From Methanobrevibacter sp. (GTDB lineage Archaea; Methanobacteriota; Methanobacteria; Methanobacteriales; Methanobacteriaceae), in assembly GCA_017652345.1 (NCBI GenBank), contig JAGCBE010000186.1, positions 1 to 24,171 on the forward strand: DNA of 24,171 nucleotides, written 5' to 3'. The notes beneath the pieces were generated by a model. The model was not told where the DNA came from and searched no databases. It was given only the letters and a program-made list of their open reading frames with translations. Position numbers and translations under genes: made by a program. This document shows, piece after piece, positions 1-6,965 of this stretch; within the stretch, counting starts at the first letter, position 1; each line of letters starts with the position of its first letter.

Positions 1-228
1 GCGGTTGGATCTGATTTTGGAAAAGATTATTGCAGCACAATAGTATTTAGAAGATCCACTCAGGCTATTACAGCTTCCTCTTTAATGACAAACTTTACCG
101 CTGTTGATGGTTCAAAAATATATTTAATGAACCCAGATATAGAAATAACATCATTTGATATTATCAATATATTCTTATTCTATGATGGTTTCCATTTATG
201 TGCAATAGTATCTGGATATGAGGAGTAA
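1..228 (+). CDS. C-terminal end of a probable phage virion protein (partial)
   Basis: The reading frame is open from the first base to a TAA at 226-228, giving the last 75 residues of a longer protein whose start lies outside the window. The sequence alternates short hydrophobic stretches with polar turns and ends in FLFYDGFHLCAIVSGYEE. Short beta strands with a terminal 'DGxxLCxxxSGY' pattern are common at the C-termini of phage tail-fibre and baseplate-type proteins, so a structural role is likely, but this is an inference from style and position. No catalytic motif is visible. Its last codons hold the AGGAG (221-225) that serves the next gene, so the two are probably co-transcribed. Confidence 0.55.
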   Translation, partial: AVGSDFGKDYCSTIVFRRSTQAITASSLMTNFTAVDGSKIYLMNPDIEITSFDIINIFLFYDGFHLCAIVSGYEE

Positions 229-233
229 GAGAT

Positions 234-530
234 ATGAATGTTTATTTTAGAAATTTAAAAAGGGCGTTATTAGCATCCCTTAATACTGAAACACCACCAG
301 GACCTCCACCGTCAGATGAATTTACATATACAGTTAATTCAGATGGGGTTACAGTAACAACTGATTTCTATATTGGAGAATCTACAGCAGCTCTAGTTCC
401 AGTAACAATTAGCAGTAGACAAGTAACAGTTCTAGGACCAACAACATTCTCAGGTCAAAATGTATCAATAGTTACGTTATCCCAAGATTGGAGCGGAACA
501 ACTGTTACAGGTGTTGAGGAAATCATGTAA
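234..530 (+). CDS. Small beta-rich protein with Pro-rich hinge, possible virion component
   Basis: 98 residues, ATG 8 nt after AGGAG. A short basic N-terminus (residues 1-16) is followed by a proline hinge (PPGPPP, 21-26) and then about 70 residues that are almost all Ser/Thr/Val/Gly in alternating strand pattern (for example DGVTVTTDFYIGES and FSGQNVSIVTL). The tail half faintly resembles the core of BspA-type leucine-rich repeat surface proteins, but the repeat is too degenerate to call. It lies 5 nt after a probable virion gene and before the first early-type promoter, so it is probably the last structural-type gene of the upstream region. No catalytic residues are seen. Confidence 0.55.
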   Translation: MNVYFRNLKRALLASLNTETPPGPPPSDEFTYTVNSDGVTVTTDFYIGESTAALVPVTISSRQVTVLGPTTFSGQNVSIVTLSQDWSGTTVTGVEEIM

Positions 531-535
531 AAAAC

Positions 536-564
536 TTGACTTTTGATTTGTTTTGTGTTATAAT
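536..564 (+). promoter_or_regulatory. Promoter P1 (sigma-A type, extended -10)
   Basis: TTGACT at 536-541, 17 bp spacer, TATAAT at 559-564, with TGT at 556-558 giving an extended -10. It lies 32 bp before the ATG of the ClpP-like gene, whose GGAGG is at 582-586. Confidence 0.9.
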
Positions 565-595
565 TTATGATATAAAGGATTGGAGGTTTTCATCT

Positions 596-1225
596 ATGGA
601 CAATATTATGGAAATAACTCAACAAGAAGATAGAATTCTATATTTATCAAAGGATATAGATTCTGATTCAATATCAGATATATGTAAGAAGATTCTTGAC
701 ATCAATCATACTGATAGAGTTGGATTAGATAAATATAGAAATTATGCCATGCGACCTATTGAACTTCATGTTCAATCTTTCGGCGGAAGTATTTATGATA
801 TGTGGTCTTTAATTGATGTTATTGAGTCTAGCAATACACCGATTATAACATTTTGTAATGGATATTGTATGTCCGCAGCAGCACTTATATTCTTAGCAGG
901 GCATTATCGTATTATGTATAAGCATTCAGCAATAATGTTCCATCAGTTATCTAGCGTAACATTTGGAAAAATGAATGATCTTATTATTGAACAAACACAA
1001 ACAGAAAATCTCCATAAGGATATGATAAAATATATTCGGAAGAAAACAAATCTAAAGAAAAAGTTTTATAAGAAATACGACAAGAATAAAGAGAACATTT
1101 ACATGGATTCCAAGAAGTGTTTGAAGTTTGGTGTGTGTGACGAAGTAGCAGAGAAGAGTGATTGGAGAAACACTTTACTTGAACAAATGAAGCAAAGCCC
1201 AGAAGAATGTTGTGATGTTTGTTAA
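596..1225 (+). CDS. ClpP-like serine protease (peptidase family S14)
   Basis: 209 residues with the ClpP/crotonase-fold signature. The nucleophile is S93 in CNGYCMSAAALIFLAG, the His is H116 in IMFHQLSS, and the likely Asp is D171 in YMDSKKC; the oxyanion-side QSFGGSIYDMW lies at 60-70. ClpP enzymes form barrel-shaped oligomers that degrade unfolded proteins with an AAA+ partner; phage versions act in head maturation or host takeover. The ATG at 596 is chosen because GGAGG (582-586) precedes it and the upstream open frame overlaps promoter P1. Length is near normal for ClpP (about 195-205). The C-terminus carries extra cysteines (ECCDVC). It stands alone between P1 and a terminator. The phage role (prohead protease or regulator) cannot be read from the sequence. 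Confidence 0.85.
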   Translation: MDNIMEITQQEDRILYLSKDIDSDSISDICKKILDINHTDRVGLDKYRNYAMRPIELHVQSFGGSIYDMWSLIDVIESSNTPIITFCNGYCMSAAALIFLAGHYRIMYKHSAIMFHQLSSVTFGKMNDLIIEQTQTENLHKDMIKYIRKKTNLKKKFYKKYDKNKENIYMDSKKCLKFGVCDEVAEKSDWRNTLLEQMKQSPEECCDVC

Positions 1226-1235
1226 GAATATACAA

Positions 1236-1273
1236 AAACAACTCAGGAATTATTTCTTGAGTTGTTTTGTTTT
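1236..1273 (+). terminator. Rho-independent terminator after the ClpP-like gene
   Basis: A 12-bp stem (1238-1249 with 1254-1265, one G-U pair) closes a TTAT loop and is followed by a T-rich run. It sits 12 bp after the stop codon and just before P2. Confidence 0.85.
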
Positions 1274-1277
1274 ACAC

Positions 1278-1306
1278 TTGACTTTTACTTTAAAATATGT
1301 TATAAT
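1278..1306 (+). promoter_or_regulatory. Promoter P2 (sigma-A type, extended -10)
   Basis: TTGACT 1278-1283, 17 bp spacer, TATAAT 1301-1306, TGT immediately before the -10. It drives the small-gene group 1336-2454. Confidence 0.9.
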
Positions 1307-1335
1307 ATGTATACCACAAGAAAGGATTATTTATT

Positions 1336-1509
1336 ATGAAAAAGAAAAAGTTTGTGCCTTATGATAAAATGTCTAAAAAGGAAAAAAGAAAGATTGATGC
1401 CCAGGCAAGAAACGACTGGGGAGATCTTGATCCATCTACAAAAGTTATTCCCGATAAACGAAAGGAAAAGAAATATCGGGATAATTACTATCGTGATGAC
1501 GAAGAATAA
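1336..1509 (+). CDS. Small highly charged protein, hypothetical
   Basis: 57 residues, beginning MKKKKFVPYDKMSKKEKRK and ending in a charged KYRDNYYRDDEE tail. AAAGGA lies about 10 nt before the ATG and P2 is 30 bp upstream. Roughly half of the residues are Lys, Arg, Asp or Glu, with no hydrophobic core, so it is probably a small nucleic-acid- or protein-binding adaptor or is partly disordered. Small proteins beginning this way (KKFVPYDKMSKK) occur in mobile elements of gut Firmicutes, from memory, with no assigned function. It is first in a tight operon with the genes at 1527, 1790 and 2038. Confidence 0.8.
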   Translation: MKKKKFVPYDKMSKKEKRKIDAQARNDWGDLDPSTKVIPDKRKEKKYRDNYYRDDEE

Positions 1510-1526
1510 AATAGGAGAGATTTATT

Positions 1527-1790
1527 ATGGAGTTTGAAAACAAGTATTTTGCAGTAAAGCCGATTGTAAACGGATTTGAAATGGTTATGGTTTTATACGG
1601 TGAAGAAGATGATATTAAAAAGTACATTGAATATGTACTTAGAGTACCTTGCACCTATACAATTATTAACGAAAGATTTGCAAGAAACCTTTTTGACATT
1701 GGGTTTAAAATCTATATGTGTCCTCCAATGGATAAAATTGATATTGTTCCAACCGATGATGAAACAGAGAAGGAAGAGGTAGAAGAATAA
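1527..1790 (+). CDS. Hypothetical small acidic protein
   Basis: 87 residues; AGGAGA lies about 10 nt before the ATG. Compact alternating strands and helices (KYFAVKPIVNGFEMVMVLYG, then a helix beginning DDIKKYIEYVLR) are followed by a strongly acidic tail (DDETEKEEVEE) from about residue 77. No known motif. Its stop codon overlaps the next start in TAATG, so the two are translationally coupled. The acidic tail may indicate a DNA-mimic or protein-binding role, but nothing supports this directly. Confidence 0.75.
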   Translation: MEFENKYFAVKPIVNGFEMVMVLYGEEDDIKKYIEYVLRVPCTYTIINERFARNLFDIGFKIYMCPPMDKIDIVPTDDETEKEEVEE

Positions 1791-2035
1791 TGCTGAGACA
1801 CTGTGATTACGGTTTTACCAGAATTTCAAAACCCATTGCAAGAAAACTTCATAAACAGGGTAGAGAAGTTTATATCTCTCCATGCAACATGAGATTTGAA
1901 AATCCTTGGGTAAAATATGGAGTAATCCCTGTAGATGAAAACTTTGATAGGTTTGTAAATTATTTTGAAATATATTCTTGCACAAATAAAACAACCGGGG
2001 AATATGCTGCATTTTATACAAAGCTGGAAGAATAA
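1790..2035 (+). CDS. Hypothetical small protein of a mobile-element family
   Basis: 81 residues, started by the ATG in the TAATG overlap with the preceding gene. Visible features are ISKPIARKLHKQGREVYISP near the start and an aromatic stretch (FDRFVNYFEIYSCTN) near the end. Proteins with 'I-KxxARKLYxxGxxIYLLPC' and a 'FEYYNC' tail are, from memory, common in plasmids and phages of clostridia without a known function. There are no catalytic motifs and no membrane segment. Confidence 0.75.
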   Translation: MLRHCDYGFTRISKPIARKLHKQGREVYISPCNMRFENPWVKYGVIPVDENFDRFVNYFEIYSCTNKTTGEYAAFYTKLEE

Positions 2036-2037
2036 TC

Positions 2038-2454
2038 ATGACAAATAAGTTGTTAAACAAATTAACAAGACTGTATGATTATATTTATACAGTCAAACCA
2101 TACAAACATACCAAAACAGTTTCTTTTCTTATATATAAAGGAAAAGTGGTAAACTTTGGGATTAACTCTGACAAAACCTCCCCGCTTCAAAATAAGTACA
2201 GACTGAAAACTGATCTTAAATACATTGAGAATTTCGTTGACAAAGAGCATTCCGAGGTAAACTGTTTAAGAAAAGCTGATAATGATATTAACTTCTCTAA
2301 ATGTGAGATAGTTATTATTTCTAAAAAACGTGACGGAGAATTTAGATTAGCTCGTCCTTGTGATGTTTGTATGACTGCAATTAAAGATTATGGTATTAGT
2401 AAAATATATTACACTAATAGAAATGGATCTTTCAGCTTTGAAAATTTAAGTTAA
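2038..2454 (+). CDS. Zinc-dependent cytidine/deoxycytidylate deaminase-like protein
   Basis: 138 residues. The two hallmarks of the cytidine deaminase fold are present in order: H71-x-E73 (HSEVNCL) and P107-C108-x-x-C111 (RPCDVCMTAIKDYGI). H71, C108 and C111 would hold zinc and E73 would be the proton shuttle. The segment SFLIYKGKVVNFGIN (29-43) fits the strand pair that opens this fold, and the final ISKIYYTN strand follows the PCxxC helix as in dCMP and guanine deaminases. The substrate cannot be read: free nucleotide, nucleic acid or another base are all possible. A phage dCMP deaminase would supply dTMP precursors. It is last in the P2 group, with its ATG 2 nt after the previous stop. Confidence 0.75.
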   Translation: MTNKLLNKLTRLYDYIYTVKPYKHTKTVSFLIYKGKVVNFGINSDKTSPLQNKYRLKTDLKYIENFVDKEHSEVNCLRKADNDINFSKCEIVIISKKRDGEFRLARPCDVCMTAIKDYGISKIYYTNRNGSFSFENLS

Positions 2455-2491
2455 ATTGCCTACATCCTAGGTTAAATTATTTTTATTTAAT

Positions 2492-2566
2492 AAGAGTTTG
2501 TGAAAAGTATACAGAAATATATTGAAAATTTCTGGAATATTTTAGTTACAAACTCTTGACTTTTTT
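2492..2566 (+). terminator. Nested hairpin terminator fused to promoter P3
   Basis: A perfect 10-bp outer stem (2492-2501 with 2548-2557) encloses an inner hairpin (2512-2518 with 2528-2534). The outer arm is followed by GAC and a run of six T. The TT of the outer arm and the following bases form the TTGACT -35 box of P3, so one DNA segment serves both ends. 2455-2491 holds nothing else recognisable. Confidence 0.65.
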
Positions 2567-2584
2567 ATGAATATATGTTATACT
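2556..2584 (+). promoter_or_regulatory. Promoter P3 (sigma-A type, extended -10)
   Basis: TTGACT 2556-2561, 17 bp spacer, TATACT 2579-2584, TGT before the -10. It precedes the peptidase-like gene at 2640. Confidence 0.9.
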
Positions 2585-2639
2585 ATATATAGTAAGATAT
2601 GCCGTATATGTGAATGTCGGAAAAATAAGGAGAAGAAAA

Positions 2640-3056
2640 ATGAAAAGATCTGAAAAGTATCCTGAAACAAAATGGTTTGTATATGATAATGTAAATCCAA
2701 AAAATAAAATCACTTCGGATTGTGTTGTTCGCGCTATTACAAGTGCTTTTGGAATTGCATATGAAATGGCACTCGGTGAGCTGGTCGGTATGTGTCTTAA
2801 AACAGGGTATGCTATTACAGATAAGAAGAATTATGAAAGACTTTTCAAGGAAACATATAACCTCGAAATGCAGAAGCAGCCTAGACATATGAACAATACT
2901 AAATACACCGGAAAAGAGTTCTGTGAGGAATTTAATAAAGGTACATACATTTGTAAAATTGGTGGTCATCATGTAACAGTAATTATTGATGGTAAGATTC
3001 ATGATATTTGGGATTGTAGCGATAAGACCATTGGTAACTATTGGAAAGTTAAATGA
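2640..3056 (+). CDS. Papain-like cysteine peptidase-like phage protein
   Basis: 138 residues from the ATG that follows AAGGAGAAG; an upstream in-frame start at 2610 lacks a spaced ribosome site. SDCVVRAITSAFG (27-39) places C28 at the head of a helix as in papain/C39-type peptidases. GTYICKIGGHHVTVIIDGK (101-119) gives the His (H110 or H111) on a strand, and DIWDCSDK (122-129) supplies an Asp. This Cys-His-Asp order matches a family, common in phages and gut bacteria, usually drawn as '(G)DCVVRAI ... GHxVAVxDGxxxDTWDSSD'. The role may be peptide or amide bond cleavage in the host cytoplasm. There is no signal peptide. First gene of the P3 group with 3125 and the AAA+ gene 3541. Confidence 0.65.
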   Translation: MKRSEKYPETKWFVYDNVNPKNKITSDCVVRAITSAFGIAYEMALGELVGMCLKTGYAITDKKNYERLFKETYNLEMQKQPRHMNNTKYTGKEFCEEFNKGTYICKIGGHHVTVIIDGKIHDIWDCSDKTIGNYWKVK

Positions 3057-3124
3057 TGAAATTTATGATAATATTCCTGATTATATTATATGGTATTGTA
3101 ATGTAACATAATGGAGGAAATAAA

Positions 3125-3520
3125 ATGCAGATAATTATAAAATTCAAAAATACAGAGTTAATTGAAATTAGTACAGATTGGAATACAGAAACTTTCGGAA
3201 ACTATACATTGCAAGAAACTGTGAACACATCTGATATTGAATTTAAGTTTTCAAACGGTGATAAATTTTCAATGACAATGAAAGATGTTGATTTGTGTCA
3301 TCTTCTTGGATTTTTCTATGGAAAAGATTTTTCTAAGATTGATTCTAGGGAGATGTGCCTTGCATTTGTGAACTATACAGGGGCATATAATCTGTATATG
3401 AATGGACAAGATGTAAATAGTTCGATGTGTTATTATTTTGAGAATAATGAAGCAACCACATATCACTATACTCTTTTAAATGGTGAATTTGTTGAAAAGG
3501 AAAGTTATATTTACAGATAA
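3125..3520 (+). CDS. Hypothetical protein
   Basis: 131 residues, ATG 7 nt after GGAGG. The N-terminal half is a run of amphipathic beta strands (QIIIKFKNTELIEIS, IEFKFSNGDKFSMTM); the C-terminal half is rich in Tyr and Asn (YTGAYNLYMNGQ, CYYFENNEATTYHYTLLNGE). Nothing is recognised. It lies between the peptidase-like gene and the AAA+ ATPase in the P3 unit, with 20 nt to the latter, so the three are probably co-expressed. Confidence 0.75.
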   Translation: MQIIIKFKNTELIEISTDWNTETFGNYTLQETVNTSDIEFKFSNGDKFSMTMKDVDLCHLLGFFYGKDFSKIDSREMCLAFVNYTGAYNLYMNGQDVNSSMCYYFENNEATTYHYTLLNGEFVEKESYIYR

Positions 3521-3540
3521 GAATATTTAGGAGATATACA

Positions 3541-4758
3541 ATGAAGCTGATACCATTTTATAACTTGGTTACAAGAACAACCACCTACCAAAAAGCAAGT
3601 AAATCCTTATACAATACCGTTTTAGGTTTTATTAGGCACAATTTGTTATATACAATGGAAGTCACTGATCTTATCCGAAGAACTCCTGTTAAAATAATCA
3701 AGAATGAGTTTAAGTCAATAAATTTATCCTTCTCAACATCTGAGGCTTTTTCAAGGGAAGGGGATTCTGATCTTTTATTTAATAGATTAGATTTTCCTGA
3801 TGACGAAACAATTATGGCTTCAACAACCTTTAATAAGACAATAATACTGCTAACTCTTAAAAAAATCTGTTCTAATGAAGATAAACCAACTCGTGCATAT
3901 TTTTCTGTTCTAAATACAAAGGAAGATGTAAAAAATCTGAAAATTTTTTGTTTACACTTAGTAGAAAATAGTAAAAAATACAAGAAAAATATCGTTATGA
4001 AATTCAACAATTTTCTAAGTGGAAGTGACTATAGTCTTGATATTAAGAAGAAAAAATACGAAAGGAATTTTAAAAATGTTTTCGTTTCGGCAGACATAAA
4101 AAGAAAGATAAATGACATGATACTATCGTTCAAAGATAGTAACGAGTTCTTTTCAAAACATTCTATCCCAAGACACACTGGGCTTTTATTGTATGGGGAG
4201 CCTGGAACAGGTAAAAGTAGTCTGGTTCAAGCGATCTGCACGGAATTTAGAATTCAACCATTATATTTATCTGAGATTGATTTATTTTCTTCAGGAACAA
4301 TTCAAACCCTTAAAGAAAGAGTGTTGGATTTATCTTTTTTAAATATTACAACTGCGATTATTATTGAAGATGTTGATATATATAATGTTTTTCGCAATCG
4401 TAGTTATCCTGAAAAAGAAGATTCAAAGATGAATTTGAATATGTCAACATGGTTAAACTTAATGGACGGTGCCGATTGTCTTGACAATGTGATTTGGTTA
4501 TTTACCACAAATAAATTAGATGTTATTGACAAAGCATTATGCAGACCGGGAAGAATAGATTATTTAATAAATGTCTCCTACACAGAGTCTGAAGCCTTTG
4601 ATGAATATCTTATGTTCATGTTTAACAATCATCTTCCTGAAAATAGAGTTGTTAAAGAAAAGATAAATCTTGCCCAAGTTAATGTTGATGTTAGGAATAA
4701 ATATTCATTCAATCAAATCATTGAGAAATATACAGAAAAATATTCAAAAACTTCTTGA
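3541..4758 (+). CDS. AAA+ ATPase, BCS1-like
   Basis: 405 residues. The ATPase domain covers about 180-345: Walker A GEPGTGKS (219-226), Walker B AIIIEDVD (272-279), sensor-1 TTN (322-324), and KALCRPGRID (331-340) with the arginine-finger pair R335/R338. LNLMDG (305-310) before the sensor is typical of the BCS1/proteasomal-ATPase-like branch. The first 180 residues form a distinct substrate or adaptor domain without a membrane segment, unlike mitochondrial Bcs1. Such ATPases remodel or unfold protein partners. ClpP- and peptidase-like genes are nearby, but no Clp-loop (IGF/IGL) is visible, so pairing with ClpP is unproven. The TGA stop (4756-4758) lies inside the -35 box of P4. Confidence 0.85.
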   Translation: MKLIPFYNLVTRTTTYQKASKSLYNTVLGFIRHNLLYTMEVTDLIRRTPVKIIKNEFKSINLSFSTSEAFSREGDSDLLFNRLDFPDDETIMASTTFNKTIILLTLKKICSNEDKPTRAYFSVLNTKEDVKNLKIFCLHLVENSKKYKKNIVMKFNNFLSGSDYSLDIKKKKYERNFKNVFVSADIKRKINDMILSFKDSNEFFSKHSIPRHTGLLLYGEPGTGKSSLVQAICTEFRIQPLYLSEIDLFSSGTIQTLKERVLDLSFLNITTAIIIEDVDIYNVFRNRSYPEKEDSKMNLNMSTWLNLMDGADCLDNVIWLFTTNKLDVIDKALCRPGRIDYLINVSYTESEAFDEYLMFMFNNHLPENRVVKEKINLAQVNVDVRNKYSFNQIIEKYTEKYSKTS

Positions 4759-4783
4759 CAAAGTTAAAAATATGTGTTATACT
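4755..4783 (+). promoter_or_regulatory. Promoter P4 (sigma-A type, extended -10)
   Basis: TTGACA 4755-4760, 17 bp spacer, TATACT 4778-4783, TGT before the -10. The -35 contains the stop codon of the AAA+ gene. It opens the group 4816-8754. Confidence 0.9.
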
Positions 4784-4815
4784 ATATATGTAATTAAATG
4801 TGGGTGGGTGAGTTT

Positions 4816-5721
4816 ATGAAAGAATTGATTGGATCATACAAGAATGGAAATTATAAGGTATTTAGATTTAGTGATGGTACTATGATCAGACATACTAATG
4901 AATCTGAATATATTTCTGAATTTCCTGATTCTATGGATATTAAGATCACAAATCGCTGCACTGGAACAAATTGTCAATACTGTCATGAGAATTCTAACTC
5001 TTGTGGTAATCACGGTGAAATCCTAAGTGTTCCATTCCTTAATAGTCTACATCCATATACAGAACTTGCTATTGGCGGTGGAAATGTACTTGAACATCCT
5101 GACTTTATTCAATTTCTGAAATGGTGTAAAGAAAAAAACATTTTCGCAAACATTACCCTTAATCAAAAACACTTTGTTGAGAATATTGATACTGTGAGAT
5201 ATCTTGCGGAGAACAAACTTATTTATGGCCTTGGTATTTCACTTGTATCGGTAACAACAGATTTTATAAAGTTGGTTAAAGAATTTGACAATGCAGTTAT
5301 TCATGTCATTGCTGGTATTGTTACAAAAGATGAAATGGAATGTTTGTATAAGAAGGATCTAAAACTGTTAATCCTTGGATACAAACAATTTCGCAGAGGA
5401 AAAGACTATTACGCACTTCATCAAAGCTCAACTGATCTTAATAGGAATTGGTTGAAAAATAATATCGGAAATATTATTACAAAGTTTAATACGGTTAGTT
5501 TTGACAATTTGGCAATCAAACAACTTGAAATCAAAAGTCTTGTTACAGGTGACAGTTGGGATAATTTCTATATGGGTGATGATGGAACTCATACAATGTA
5601 TGTAGACACTGTTAATAAGGAATACGCAGTAAGTTCTACATCTACAGTTAGGCACGGTTACAATAATGAAAAGATTGAGGATATGTTTAAAGTTATAAAG
5701 GAGGATTCAATCAATGTGTAA
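4816..5721 (+). CDS. Radical SAM-like protein with CX4CX2C cluster motif
   Basis: 301 residues from the ATG at 4816. The in-frame ATG at 4798 lies only about 14 nt after the P4 -10, so it would be nearly leaderless; GGGTGAG just before 4816 is a weak ribosome site. ITNRCTGTNCQYCHE holds three cysteines (C48, C53, C56) as CX4CX2C, one residue longer than the classical CX3CX2C that binds the 4Fe-4S cluster. AIGGGNVLEHPDF (86-98) corresponds to the 'GGEP' SAM-binding strand, and later strands (LGISLVSV, VIHVIAGI, LKLLILGYK) fit a partial TIM barrel. There is no SPASM-type extra cysteine cluster. The substrate is unknown. The C-terminus (GTHTMYVDTVNKEYAVSSTS) recalls other phage radical SAM proteins, from memory. 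Overlaps the next gene by 8 nt. Confidence 0.8.
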   Translation: MKELIGSYKNGNYKVFRFSDGTMIRHTNESEYISEFPDSMDIKITNRCTGTNCQYCHENSNSCGNHGEILSVPFLNSLHPYTELAIGGGNVLEHPDFIQFLKWCKEKNIFANITLNQKHFVENIDTVRYLAENKLIYGLGISLVSVTTDFIKLVKEFDNAVIHVIAGIVTKDEMECLYKKDLKLLILGYKQFRRGKDYYALHQSSTDLNRNWLKNNIGNIITKFNTVSFDNLAIKQLEIKSLVTGDSWDNFYMGDDGTHTMYVDTVNKEYAVSSTSTVRHGYNNEKIEDMFKVIKEDSINV

Positions 5722-6376
5722 GACAAAGCACAGGTTCTATGTTATTGAGGATACAAGTATTCCAGAAACAGAAGTTGATCTTAATATTAGTTCTGATATG
5801 TACTTCAAGGATTATTATAAAAATTCTGACGCAGAAATCACAGATATTAGCCAGGATGGGTGGCTTAACCTTAATACTGGAAAATATTCATTTGATTTTC
5901 CATGTGACGTAAATGAACGAAATATTACCGTTCTTAGACACACATATGAAAAACTTGCTTATATTGTTTTTTGTTTAGTTTATTATTCTTACACAAGAGA
6001 AGAGATTGATATTATCACACAAGACATAATTAAAGACTTTAATGAGAAAGATTATGTTCCGGGTTTTCAAGGTTTTACATTTAATAAAATTAAAGAAGTT
6101 CAGATTGGAACATCTCACTTTTATGTTCCACTTGATTACAAGGACGAAGAATCTGTATACGATTGTTCACATAAATTTAACGAATACTGTTTTACCCAGC
6201 ATTATAAAGAATATGATCTTAATCTAGCCGATATTGCAGTTATGAATAGGTACACGCTTATCATTGATGATATGAAGGAAAGTTATTTCAGAAGACTGCT
6301 AGACGATAATATCGTAAATAAAAATAATAAAAGAATTATTTGTTTTTCCAATCTTAATGATGTGGAGGTAATTTAA
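5714..6376 (+). CDS. Hypothetical protein coupled to the radical SAM gene
   Basis: 220 residues; the start overlaps the radical SAM gene by 8 nt, with AAGGAGG (5698-5704) about 9 nt before it, so the two are translationally coupled. Acidic and aromatic-rich, with one hydrophobic helix-like stretch (KLAYIVFCLVYYSYTREE, about 79-96) that looks like a buried helix rather than a clean membrane span. There is no recognised motif. The tight overlap makes it a candidate partner or substrate-handling protein of the radical SAM enzyme, on position alone. Confidence 0.7.
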   Translation: MCKTKHRFYVIEDTSIPETEVDLNISSDMYFKDYYKNSDAEITDISQDGWLNLNTGKYSFDFPCDVNERNITVLRHTYEKLAYIVFCLVYYSYTREEIDIITQDIIKDFNEKDYVPGFQGFTFNKIKEVQIGTSHFYVPLDYKDEESVYDCSHKFNEYCFTQHYKEYDLNLADIAVMNRYTLIIDDMKESYFRRLLDDNIVNKNNKRIICFSNLNDVEVI

Positions 6377-6378
6377 TT

Positions 6379-6879
6379 ATGTTCACAATCAGAAGCGGTG
6401 TGTTTGAAACGAATTCCAGTTCTTCCCATTCTATTTGTATTAGAAATAGCAATAATAATATTTCCATTGACAAAGACTATATTCTTGAAAACTATGTAAA
6501 TGGAAAAGGGATTTGGAAGATTGAGGATCTTGATATTACATATGGAAGATCCCCGTTTAGATATCTTTCTAAGTTTAGTGAAAAAGTCTTGTATGCACTT
6601 GCTAATAATATTTCCGGGGTGGAGGATATTGTTAAAAAATATATTCCTGAATGCAAAGGATTTGAATATGATGATAAGTGCTTTGGATATGTGGATGACA
6701 GAATTGTAGAACCATTTCTTAAAAAGAATAATATTACTCTTGAAGAATTTCTTACGCAGGAGAAATATTTTGTCATTTGTGACGGTGATGAATATTACAT
6801 TTTTGCAGATATGATTAGATCCGGTCTTATTTCAAGTGATGTTGCTCACGATTATACAGAGGATGATCTTGAAGACTGA
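6379..6879 (+). CDS. Phage protein with 'FETNSSSSHS' N-terminus, function unknown
   Basis: 166 residues, GGAGG about 10 nt before the ATG. The start (MFTIRSGVFETNSSSSHSIC) belongs to a widespread family of phage hypothetical proteins that open with 'xIRxGxFETNSSSTHS', recognised from memory; the function is unknown. The conserved Ser/Asn cluster followed by His suggests a specific role such as binding or modification. The remainder is acidic, with aromatic strands (YFVICDGDEYYIFADM) and an acidic tail (YTEDDLED). The gene lies 2 nt after 5714-6376 in the P4 group. Confidence 0.75.
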   Translation: MFTIRSGVFETNSSSSHSICIRNSNNNISIDKDYILENYVNGKGIWKIEDLDITYGRSPFRYLSKFSEKVLYALANNISGVEDIVKKYIPECKGFEYDDKCFGYVDDRIVEPFLKKNNITLEEFLTQEKYFVICDGDEYYIFADMIRSGLISSDVAHDYTEDDLED

Positions 6880-6965
6880 CGCAGAAAATAAAAACAATTA
6901 TAATGAAAATAAGTAACTTTTGAACACTTTATCTTGTAAAATTTGAAAAGAAGGACTTGATTCAA

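Noticed and set aside
1352..1537. 61-codon + strand frame overlapping the small charged gene
   Set aside because: It is a shifted frame of the 1336-1509 gene, which has the ribosome site and a better start.
2583..3002. 139-aa minus-strand open frame over P3 and the peptidase-like gene
   Set aside because: It covers a strong + strand promoter and a motif-bearing gene, with no upstream site or family likeness.
3585..4010. 141-aa open frame on the minus strand inside the AAA+ gene
   Set aside because: It has no ribosome site and lies wholly within a gene with clear motifs; it mirrors AT-rich codons.
6880..6965. TTGAAC and TAAAAT as a promoter before the gene at 6966
   Set aside because: Spacer is only 11 bp and there is no extended -10; unlike all other units.
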